From Bostrychus sinensis (Eukaryota; Chordata; Actinopteri; Gobiiformes; Eleotridae): a DNA stretch of 64,000 nt. Below the pieces are notes generated by a model. It was not told where the DNA came from, did no database searches, and saw only the letters and a program-made list of their open reading frames with translations. Position numbers and translations under genes: made by a program. Location of the stretch: contig CM036257.1 in the NCBI GenBank assembly GCA_020698575.1, positions 17,933,520-17,997,519 on the forward strand, read 5' to 3'. This document shows, one piece after another, positions 24,537 through 36,500 of the stretch (positions are counted from its first letter, which is position 1; each line of letters starts with the position of its first letter).

Positions 24537-27500
24537 CACCTAATTCAAAATCTTCACTTTTGCTTTATTGGATACTTTGTTTAGAGCCTGTTATTCAAAC
24601 GTAAACACTTCAAGTACAAGACTTTTGAGGTCATGGGAAACCAGCTCTAAATAAAAGCAAATATGGTGCTGCAAATCATATCTCATGAAGAGGCTTAATT
24701 AAATATCTAAAAGTATTTATTTTAAATTCAATCAAAACTGAATATTATCTTTGTGCTTGTCGGTGTTTGGCTGTGCTGTGAATACAAACAGTGAATTGAG
24801 CAGTTCAAATAAGGTAATTGTTTCTTGCATAAAAAAGTGGTTGAAAATGGAAGCAGTCATATCTTGTTCATTAGTCCTTAAATGGTAAGGCAGGTAGATA
24901 ATCCTGTTTAAGAAAGAAAGACAGTGTTTTTGGTCGACAAGACCAAATAAAAAAATGGGAAGAACCAATGTTGGAGCCTCTATTTAGTTTTAAGCTGAAA
25001 TAGAGTAAATTTATTTGTAATAGCATTTGATTTGTATCAGAAAGATTAACAAAATTGTTCAACATGGACAGACAGAGAGAGCACAAAAAGGTGCTCAAGG
25101 CAAAAGACTGCAGTCATCAAAATGGTATAAAAAAAAACCTAAATAAATATTACATGAAACTTGAAAGGATTTGGATGTAATTTAACTTCAGAATAGGAAG
25201 TGCACAGAGACTTGCAAGCATGCACACGTGTCTGTGATAGTTGGTTCCTGTTGGGTGTGGGCCCAAAACATGACATTTTGTGATGATGTCATTCACCAGC
25301 TAAAGTGTCCCTCCCAAAGGTCTGCTCTTTGTAAAGTAGGACACAATAAATTTTATATGAACAACGAACAACCTAACTCTTTCAGTGTGTTAGTCTGCAT
25401 TTACAGTGTAGATTAAATCATGTTGTTTGTGTGGCTGATTAGAAAAGATCACTGCACTTAAATCAACCTCCCTCTGAGTTTGACAGCTATTGTAGGCCAG
25501 TGTCTGTTAAATTCCTTCGCACACCTCACTCTGCTTTATGAGCTCTCAGACCGGCTAGCAAAAAAATGGTAATGTATATTTTTAAAAAGTTAATTATTTA
25601 AGTTTCTCAAACACTGCTTCATATGACATTAGGGTTAAGAACAAGTTAAGAACAATAGTATTTAGAGAAAGATTGTCTGCAGGTCACAAAAAAAAGTCGA
25701 AGTGTTCAGTTCAGTGTTCACCATATTCCACCTGTAAATGATAAACCCTGAGACACTGATCATTTTGCAGTGGTCTTTTTTTCCAGAGCTACTACTGTTG
25801 TACTATTACCGTAACTACTGCTGCTGTATATGATAACTTACTAAGTTCTTGCTAAGTGCAGCTTGTACTCTTACAAATCAATACCAGTTCCTGCATTTGA
25901 CTAAAAGGTTTTCTGAACTGAAGAGGCAAAACCTTGAAAGCACATACGGATTCACTCATTTTAATTTGAGTTTATGATCAATGCAGAGAAAAAAACACAT
26001 GCATTAATACACAAGACCTTTGGCAGTAGAGCATGAGCAATTATGGATACAAAATCAATATGCACATTATTGTACATGACAAACTGCAGAGAGTTCTAGT
26101 GTTCACAGATGTTACAGGTCCCATGTGCGTCACTTATTGTTCAAAGTGATTCACTCGTCTGTGTGCTGCTTGTACCTTTTTATCTCATTTTGTTGCAGGT
26201 GTAACATTTTACAAGGAGAATGTGTGCACTGTGAGTGTGCTTGTGGCTAAATTCGAGAGGACTGTCCTGTTGCCAAAGCATTCATCATTCATGTATGGGA
26301 CCTCTCCCTGCACTCAGGCTGTGTGCTCAGGGCCAGTGTGTCTCACTTCATCCTAACAAAGTCCAGACGTGGTTGGCTCGTACCCATCGGGATCTCACTG
26401 TATTCCTCTTACATTCCTTCTGACAATAATCATTACAGTGAGTGTTTCCTATTAACACTAGGATCTCTAGTACTGTACTCACTGCTGTAGGGGCCTATAG
26501 TTTGCATGTGTGCATAGAAACACTGCTGAAGGATATCCCCCTCCAGTGCAGGATCCCAAAAGGGAAGTGTTGAGGCTGAAAGGCCTTCAGTCCCAAACCA
26601 TCCATCTCCGTCCACTGAGTAATTGAGTTACAGTCACAGAGCTGCATGTTTTATTCACTAATTTGTTGTGAAACTCGTGATTTAGAGATGGACTCTGGAG
26701 TTTGGAGTTTATAAAGGAGGTACTGATCTAAAGATTTTCTCTGATTTTAACACAGGCAGTACATAAACTATCACAAAGTGTACAAAAGCTTTAAGTATTT
26801 GAGCCAACAAGCAACTTTTAATGAAAACAATAACTTTGTTGAATGCTCAGAGACAACTACAGCAGTCCTCCATGTTACAGTGTTGTTTTGGGATTCTTTA
26901 GTTTTTATATAAAAAGACTTTGATATACTGCTTCTCAGTTGCAGCTGTTGAAGATGAGACAAGGCAAAACATTCCACCTAATGTATTCAGATGTGATACA
27001 GGTTTTTATAGACACTGCAAAATATAACTACCAATAAAAGATTTTTCAAAAGCACCTGACCTGATCTATGCTCATAAACAGCCGTGTTGATATCACAAAC
27101 GCACATCTCTCCTGGGAAAGTGGCTGTTGTCCCAGTTTCTTGCCCAGACATGCTGGTCTCAGACTGCACCTGCTAAAGTTGCATATAACGATGCTCTCTT
27201 TTCTGCCAAACACATTTCTGCTGCCAAATATTTATAAAATATGACTTTTGTTTGCAAATTGTTCACATCCGAGTGTTGTACCATATGTGTTTAATTATTT
27301 TCAAGATAAAACCATTAATATCCTGTCTCTATCTGAACAGTGTCATTGGTCTCTTCTAGGGCTGCACATTATATCGCAAATTTATTGTGGTCACAATATC
27401 TGCAAAAACAATGTCTGTATCGCAAGAAACTAATATTATCACAAAAAGTGTTTGGAGCCTTAAATCTAATGTGATGAATTATGTGATAAAAAACATATTA

Positions 27501-30500
27501 TTTCATCCTAAATAGGTTCTTAATTTAGATCAGATTTAGTCCTGGTTTAGACCTGGTTTAGTCTTGGTTTAAACCTGCTTTAGATGTGCATTAATTCTGG
27601 TTTAAGTCTAATTTAGACCTGGTTTAGTCTTGGTTTAGCCCTGAGTTAATCCTGGTTTAATTTTTAGTAAGTTTTGCTTTGAGTTCAGTTCATAACCTTA
27701 AATTTCTGCATACAGTAAAATTCAACATGTTTTTTTAATCTTGCGTAGCAATAGTCTGGACCTATGCTATAGTGAAATGGTCATGCTGTGGGACCCCCCA
27801 GGACCCTCTCAGTCATCTTTCCCGGCATCAGGGAACCTTATCTCCCCTTCAGCCCCTCACCTCCCCCATTCATGAGTGGGACGAAGAGAATGGGACAGAG
27901 GAATGTGGTCGACCCCTCCTCCCCTGGTCCTCAGTAGCATTAAAACTGCATTAAATACAATACTTGGTTGAAATTTAACCAGCAATTAGTACAGTCTTAA
28001 CCCCGCCTCAGGGTGTACCACAGTAGGGCTGCATGGTTTTATAAATAACAGGCAACAACTAGGTTTAACAGTTTTCATAATGCTATAACTGGTGATATTA
28101 TGAATGTTTTAGCCACGAGTTCAAGTCAATTTTAGCAGAAATAAAATTGTCTCTGTAATTACTTGTCAAAACTTAACCTAGTCTAAAGCAGATCGAAACC
28201 AGGTCTAAACCAGGACTAAACCAGGTCTATACCAGATCTAAACTAGGTCTAAACCAGGTTGCAACCACATTGAACTATATCTAAACCAGGACTGAACCTG
28301 AACTAAACTAGGTCTAAACCAGTACTGATGAACCAGGACTAAACTATATCTAAATCAGGTCTAAATCTGGACTAAATCAGATCTAAACAAGGTCTAAACC
28401 AGGTCTAAACAAGCGCTACACCAGGGCTGAATCGGGACTAAACCACACTTTTTTTAAAGCTTTTTCAGATAGCAGACCATATAGCAGTATCGCAATACAT
28501 TTAGTGTCTTGCGATACAGATATTGCGTTTGCTGATATCCTCTTCCACAATGTTTTAAGTGTTACTGACACTTGTGTTCCAAAACTTCTCAAAATACATC
28601 CAAATTGTTGGAAACAGTGGTGATGTTAGCTTACTCCCTTTGGCTATGTCCAAATTAGATTGAAACACTCAGTTGAGATGAAATGGCTTGTTGAGATGAA
28701 CAGTTTTGGAGCAGGAGATCAAGTGCAAGTTTGTGGAATGGGGCCAAAATGTAATGTTAAACAGAAATGGGACAAACACAGAGGTAAGGAAAGTAGGTTC
28801 TCTGCCAGGAAGAGTGTGGAGGAAAAGAAAGATTGTGTGCATTTTATGGTTTGTTTAGCTTTTATTAAAAAAAACAAAAACAAGGGAGCCCTTTTTTTAA
28901 CATGGTCCAGACTTGATTTATACAAGCCTCAGGTAAATATGTGATCTCGGGCCATTCAAGCCACTTTTAAACTTGTTTTTTTTTTTTGTCTAAACTAAAC
29001 TTAGGGTCAGGAAAGGGCAATTATGGGGAAACTTTATGGATCTAGGATTTTATTTTATTTTTTATTATTTGTACAATTGCAACACAGGGCCAATGATACT
29101 AACCCCAGTCAAAAGGGGTCAGTAAAGGCACAAATTTTAGACAAAGCGTTTACCCCTGAACTAAAAGATCCCCGGCTCAAGTCCAGGTCTGGGCATTATA
29201 GCTTTATCATTGGTAGATAGGGCCAGTGCCTTTGCAGAAGTCTGAGATCTACAAACATCAAAGGTTCCACTTCAAAGCAGGCTCTTTCTTAGAGTAATAC
29301 ATTTACTTGACAATCCAGTAAAGCCCTTTTTCATTCATCTCTGTATTCTCACTGTCAAATTCAAATTTTCAGTTGTTTCCAGTCGTTTTAGCCCCTGAGC
29401 AATTCCTTAGATCTCACACTTCTCCATTTTTTTAGCATGTAACCAAAGACAACATGATGCATAACACCAACTGGAATGCCAAATTGCTCCCTGAAATATT
29501 TCAGGAATGCAAAGTAAAGGCTAGTATAACAGATGGCAGGTCACGAATAAGAGGATTTTTTGGTCAAATGGCACTGTTTACAGTCTATGATAGCTGAAAA
29601 AATAAGTTTAATAAAGTTTAAGTTTAATAACAGAATCGGATGGGTGTCTAGAGCTAGGATTTTTTTTTTTTTTTTTTTTTTTTTTATGAACAGAAAAGCC
29701 TTGGGTGAAGTCTTTATACTTTAGTCCTGCTGATTTATAAATAGTGTTGTTGTTTTATTAATTACATTTAAAAATATCTCTATAGAGTAAATTTTAGCCT
29801 CAGATGTTACGTCTTTGTTTTTTGCTTGCACGGCATGAATGGAGAGGGTCACGTCAGGAAGGGCATCCAGTCTAAAACCTATGGCAAATTAATATGCAAG
29901 TAACTGCCCACTTGGAGGCTGAGGATTTGCTGTGGTGACCCTGGTACCACCTCAGAAAATACTGGCTTTCCAAGTACCATTTTGAAGAATCAAAAAGAGC
30001 CTAAATCTTGAAAAAGGACAAAACAGGGACCAAATCAGGATTAAAACAAGGCTAAATCAGGATTAAACCAGGAGTAAGCAGTGGTGTAAACTTCAAATGT
30101 ATGCCCAAACCTGAGCAGGACTGAAACAGGAATAAACCTGACTCTAAATTAAACTAACTTAGGACTCCAAAAGAGTCACTTACCACCAGAGGTACCTGTA
30201 CCACAGTTTGAGAATCACTGCATTAGACTTGTACATTATCTTCTTCATTGTTAACAGTTTAGTCACGAAACATTCAAAGAAAACACGTCACAGCTTTTAT
30301 CGGCCAGCTTCACGCATTTACGGAAATTCATGGAATACAGAACAAACTCAAAACATTGCATAGCTCGAGGAAATGGGGAAAAGAAAGGAAGAGGAAGCCA
30401 TGTCAATAAGGGACTGTATTTCCTGTCCAGCATTCTTATCCCGGCCGCCCATTGGAGTGGGTCTTTAAGTGGTTCTCAGATGGGACAGTATAGCATTAAA

Positions 30501-33500
30501 GTGCGCCATGGTGCAGGACAGTTTCGAGAGGGTCCATTGATCAAAACTCTGTGATCTTGCTTTAAATTCACACACAGAGCAGAGTTTCCCTTTCCTCCAA
30601 TTATCCCAACACAGTCCCGAAATCTGGTTCTTGGAATTTTTTGAGAAGTAGGCGGCTTTGACTGATCGGGCTGTCTGATGATGTCATGCTCTTTTATACA
30701 GGCTACAAAAAAAAAAAAAAAAACCTGCACCCCCTGTCCCACACCCACCCATCCCACCACTCACTCAGGACCCCTCCTTAGACATTCCTGAGCACCGGCA
30801 CGTTTTGCACATTGATCAGATATGCAGTGCGTCAGTACTCCCATCATATTGAGGCTTGTTACTTCCCAAGTTTTGTCTAATACGTTCTTATTTATTTAGA
30901 CATGGGTATGTGATTCAACAGAATAAGAATTTTATTTAAAGTTTTTAGATTGCTTGCTTCAGCAAAGTGGCCTTTTCAAACGGTATGAATGTAACTTGGA
31001 CTTGCCATTCAAGCTTCTTTATGCTTAACACTGTCTGGATCCAGGAATTTTTAAAGAATTTTGTACCATTGCGAGATAGTTAAAAAAAACAAAAACACTT
31101 CCAGCCACAAGGGATCTGTAAATAAATGTTTAATTGTAATGTTGTTTTAGTAGGAATGAGCATTTACCCCTGAACTAGAAGATCTATGCATTTGAGTCCC
31201 GGTCTGGGCACTATATCTTTACCATTGCGAGAAAGGGCCTATGTCTTGATGGATGTCTGCTTCTAGTTAATATATTTCTGCTAATTTGTACGCAGTGAAT
31301 TTTAGAACAGCTTTCTATTTGACACTTTTCACTAATTTCAGAAGTCCCCAATTTCTTGTTTTTGTACAATGGCCTCATTTAAAAAATCTTGACATTTTCC
31401 GCTCTATCCTATATGTATGTATGTGTATGGATTCTTTACAACGATTCCCACATATCCCAGCGTAGCCCGAAGGCAGTGCGGGTGCCTAAATTAAAATCTG
31501 TCAGTATGTATGGAAGTCCAGGAATGTGACTGATGTGGGTGAGTCATTTGAAGGAAGTCGGGAGAGAGAGCAAAGGAAGATGAGGCTCGAGCCAAAGGGA
31601 AGTTCACTCCAATCTAACTTTAAATGCCTCTGAGTGACTCACTGTCCACTCAGCATTATGTTCCCTTATAGTGGTCCATTGTGTAAGATGATAGGGAGGC
31701 TGTATAGTGAAATGCCAGCCTTATGAGACAATGTAATAACTGGAGGCTTGATGTATGTGTCATGGCTGGATTCCTCCTTAATGACTGTGATCATCTCACT
31801 TTTATGACAAACACAAAGGTGACTTATAGCTTTGCACTGCATTTTATTGTATGTGGAACTGTGAATACCGTCTGAGAAATAAATGTCCTATACAGAACTT
31901 CTAATTGACATGCACTTGCTACACATTTGATTTTAAAGCATGAAGTGACAAATTCTTCAAAATATTTATTCAAGTAAGAGTTTTTTTCCTACTGTTATAG
32001 AATAGTGTCCCAATTTTAAAACACTTACAACACACACCTTCTCGATGAACAATTCAGAAAACACATTTAGTTAACCATAATAATGCATTTGTCTTATATA
32101 GTGCTTTTCTAGACACTCAAAGACATTTTACAGTTTAGTGTATTATTCATTCACTCCTGCCCTGGGTCAAACTGACGGAAGTGTAGCTGCCAATCTGCGC
32201 CTACAGCCCCTCCAACCACCAAACACACAATCACACACATTCATACAGGCAAGGTGGGTGAAGTGTCTTGCCCAAGGACACAACAACAGTTTGCAATGCC
32301 AATTGTGGGGATTGAACTGCCAACCTTCAGGTTAGTGGGTGAACATCTCTACCCACTAAGCTACCATGACTAATTCTAGAGGTAATTTTGTTCTCAAGTG
32401 AAAGTACAGTTACTGAAATAATGTCACTCAAAAGGTTTACTATAAAGTTTGATATAGGTGCCACTGCTGAGGTCAAAGACTGGGCTTGGAACAGGCACAA
32501 AGCTTGAAGGAAGGAGTAAAAACATTATAGTCATGTAGAAGTAAAAATACTCCACAAATATTCCATTTAAAATAGCAAGGTATTCAGCCAACTGCTTCTA
32601 GGCTTACTACTGGAAACTGTGGGCCATAATATAATCCACTTTGCCAACAAAAACAAATATAGATTGTTAACAAAAACCCACTCAAGCTAATTGCTAAAAA
32701 AGTATCTAGTTACTTCCCATGACATCACCATCACTAAAATTTGTGATGTGAACATGACCTAAAAATGTAGTTCTTAATACACTGTAGTCCATTGGTGGGT
32801 GTCCTGGGTCTTCACTCAATAAAGACTCTAGTTCCACCTATAATTCAGAAACAGACTTTAATTCCTTGAATGGTAATTAATTATGACACCTAACCATGGC
32901 AGTATATTGGCCATTATGTGAAGTCATACATACAGTGGAGATTTGTGGGGGGGGGGTGCAGACACCACTCGATTACTGCTGTTATCACCCCTTTTAGGAG
33001 CCGTCCACAAGAATTCACACATTCCTCTGGGACAATGCAGAAGTGTGACAGATCTGATTATACTGGTATTTACCTGAGGATTTATCTACATTCCTCTGGG
33101 GTCCCGGGACCCCCCTCAGACAAAGACCAAATTAAACGTGTCTGGATTGGGAGTAGAGGATTTTAGCTTCAGTAAATGTGGGCTTTGGTGTGGGCTTGTT
33201 TTGAAACATTTTAGGATTGTTGCTAAGTTTGTATTGTGAGGTCTGTAGTTTAAACTGTGTTAAGATTAGACTTAGATACACTTTTATTGAGACACAAGAG
33301 CTGAGATGGACATTTCTCTGAGTGGACACACACACACACACACACACACAAAAAACATTCATGAACTTTTCAAATCAAAAGCAAAGCAAGACTGAAAATA
33401 CAAGCAACTCTGCATAGTGTGTATAGATGCATAAAATATCACAACATTGACGTACACTGTCTGATTGCAAGAAGAATACTGACTTTGTATTTGTGACAAA

Positions 33501-36500
33501 ATGTTGATTTCACATTTTGGCCTTTCCATTTACCAGCTTTGTTGACTTTGTTGAGCAGGAATCAAAATGAAAGTGTTGTATCAAGATCAAGCCTTTCCTT
33601 CTCTGGTACACAGTTGGCATTGTTTAAAACTGTAGCGCATTTCATTTGGAGTTTACCCCAAATGAACCTATAACATTACAGTAGGGCACTGAATAAACAC
33701 AATGGATTCCTAAACAAAAAAGTCTGCCTCCTGGTTTGTCTCTGTCAGCACAGCTCTTGATGACTGGAGACAGTAGTTATGAGATATGGTGGGATTGTGG
33801 GGCTTGTGGTTACCCCCTGAATGTGGGAGTCTAAGTGAAGGGGGGTTGGAGACATGTTTTTGTGTTAGTTATTTGTCTTTTGTGGATAATGGATTGCACG
33901 CAAAACAATGCATATGAATTGATGTGCGTAGAGTTAAACACAGGAAGTAGATCTGGGTGGGATTGTATGGAGTTTAGACTTGTACAGAGGTGGAAAGTAC
34001 TTTGACTGCGATTATTTTTGGAAGAAGGCATACTTTTTTGAGGGAAAAATACTTTTTAAAATACTTTCTTCTACTCACTGAATTAGTAAAATCTCTGAAT
34101 GAGTAAAAGTATTACACTTGGTTGGTAGTGGGTACTAGCAGTAATAGGTTTAGTAGTTGTACTAGTAGAAAGTAATAGTGGTAGTTAGGGGTGTTTGTGG
34201 TTAATCGATTAATCTGCATTATGGCCATAATCGATTGAAAGAAATACTAACAATTAATGGTAGAGTAAAGGTATAGTACCATTGAAGAGCCAGGGCAAAT
34301 TAAACATAAAATTGTTTTCCTAAAATATACAAACCTATAACTTGTCTGTAGTTTTAAAAAAGCCACTTTTAATTATGGTTTATGACTCTGAATGTAATAA
34401 AGAGATGTTATCAATATATATGGTTAACAGTTAATCGATAATAGGTTGTTAAGCCTACCAATTAATCAACCGAGAAAATTACCTGGATGTGCATCCCTAG
34501 TGGTAGTACTAGTAATAGTAGCAGTAGTAGTATAAAACAGTATTAGAACAAATAGTAGTATTAGTTGTAGCAGTAGTAGAACTGATAGTAGTAGTATGTA
34601 CTTTCTACTTCAAAATGTACACTTTTACTCAGATAAGACTTGAAAAGACTTAATATTATTTGGCAGTAACAGTACTTTCACGTGAGTACAGTACTGGAGT
34701 ATTTCTTTCACCTCTTCATTGTAACATTTTTTTTTTTCTTGTTGAGGTAAAGAGTGAATTCCAGTCATCCTCGGGAACAGGAGGAGTAGGTGGGGCGGGT
34801 GTTGGGATGGGGCAGTGGTAGTGTGTGGGGAGGGGGGGTTGCTCATTCAGAACAGCTGAAGAAAGGAGTGGGACGGGGGAGGAGGAGAGGAAGAGGGTGG
34901 CGGGGGTGGTCCCAAACATGACATGTGTGTCAGTCTGTTGAAATCAGTGTAGAGCGCTCTTTTCTCCACATACCGACCAGGACGCAGCAACTGGAAACAC
35001 AGCTCAGACCTCTGTAGAGTGAATCAAGTGAACCAAACCAAGTCTGAACCAAGAAATAACAACAACTACTTTTTAAAGCTCTAAGTTTTTTTTCCCATTT
35101 TGAATTTTTCTTATAATTTTTGAACTATATTTTTGTATTTTTAAGAAAGTGTTTTTGGACTTTTACAAATGCTTGGGACAATTACTTTAACAGGTAAGCA
35201 CAGATTTAATAGTCCATTGTTGTATTACTGTATCATCATCATTTTAACCTGATTTGTAATTTTAAATGTGATGGATGTCCATGCAGTGGTTTCTAGTTAC
35301 GGGATAGGGTTTAGCTAAAGGCATTGTTGTCCTGAGGGTGTGGTTACTCTGCACTGTCCTGGCATGGATGAGTAAATTCAGCTGGCCCATCTGTGGATAG
35401 TGATAGCAGAGGGAATCCAGTTTTAAACATCTGGATGTGATATGTGTTTAATATCTTGTGTCACAGCTCCAATTTTCTTAGTCTCTTACTGTGATGGTTT
35501 ATCATTGTGGTCTGTTATAAGTGATTTTACTGTATGTGAGCCCCTTTTCTTCCCTTTAACAATTGTAGCCTATTTCTCCATTGTAATACTGCCAATGATT
35601 CCTCACAGTGATGTATTCAACCAAGTGTCCTAAACATCACTTAATGGCATTAACTTTTTGGTGGGAAAAGAATCATACAAAGGAACAGCTGCCCTTGTGG
35701 TACAAATGCATCCACTGTACAAGTCAGTATTTTCAGAGACCTTTTCAAAGCCCTCTTTTAGCTTGTGTCACTATTGGAGCCAGCTCTCTCTGCGTCTTGT
35801 CATGTGAAGTATTCATTAGATTAGAGTAGGATCCTAATTCCCAGTGGGTTATTCACTTTAGAGGACCATAATGGGGAGGGTGGAGGGAAAGGGGCATATG
35901 GAATTAATTACTAGACTTCTCAAGGCATTAGAAAGTTAGGAAGAGTGATGCTTTGGACATTCTGGGTATAATGAGTGACAATATGTTTGGGATTTGTTAC
36001 ATTTGTGGAACACGAAAGATACATAGATGTGTTTTAGAGGTATATTTTGTAATTGTCAGTGCACAGTGGTAGGGTAAATGATGCAATGGTTAATGGACTT
36101 TGGGTGTGACTGATGCCTGGATCCCCTGTGGAGACACTGGAGTGCTCTGACCACACCTTTATCATGGAGGAAGCATTGAAATCCTCATTGATCACTATAA
36201 TGTATGTGCCTGTCATGCTAGTAACTTGTTATGTTGTTATAAACAGTAAACAAGTACATCTGCTGCAAAGTGTTATAGTTACAGCAGGGATATCCATGAT
36301 TTTGAAGAGAAATTAACGTTATTTTGTTTACCCACAAAACATAAAAACACATATTTTAGTAGTGGTTGCTGTTCTTGTATTTAGTGTATATTGTATATTA
36401 TTTAGTGTACTTTTTGTAATACATACTACTTACTCTATTTGTTCTGTATATTTAGAGAAGTTGGATAAAAAGTCTTGAATCTTGGCTTAGTACTTGTAAA

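Larger units (their letters stand above)
21810..35168 (+). other. akap12 intron between the alpha exon and the beta first exon
   Basis: 13.4 kb between a good donor at 21810 and the alternative first exon at 35169. No further akap12 or foreign exon is recognisable. Content is interspersed repeats (SINE families A and B, hAT-like elements, family D), minisatellite arrays, a GATA tract and unique AT-rich DNA. The last 300 bp before 35169 should include the beta promoter and 5'UTR. Confidence 0.75.

Noticed and set aside
28173..28446. Possible CRISPR-like array of regularly spaced repeats
   Set aside because: Units are 11-12 bp, directly adjacent and diverged, with no unique spacers; a minisatellite in a vertebrate genome.
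28173..28446. Possible interstitial telomeric repeat (CTAAACC resembles telomere units)
   Set aside because: Vertebrate telomeres are (CCCTAA)n. The unit here is longer, alternates two forms, and lacks the CCC.
35171..35193. Beta exon as a chance ATG with a chance donor
   Set aside because: Eight codons match the mammalian beta start with one conservative change, and the donor phase fits 38426 exactly; chance is unlikely, so it was kept as a feature.
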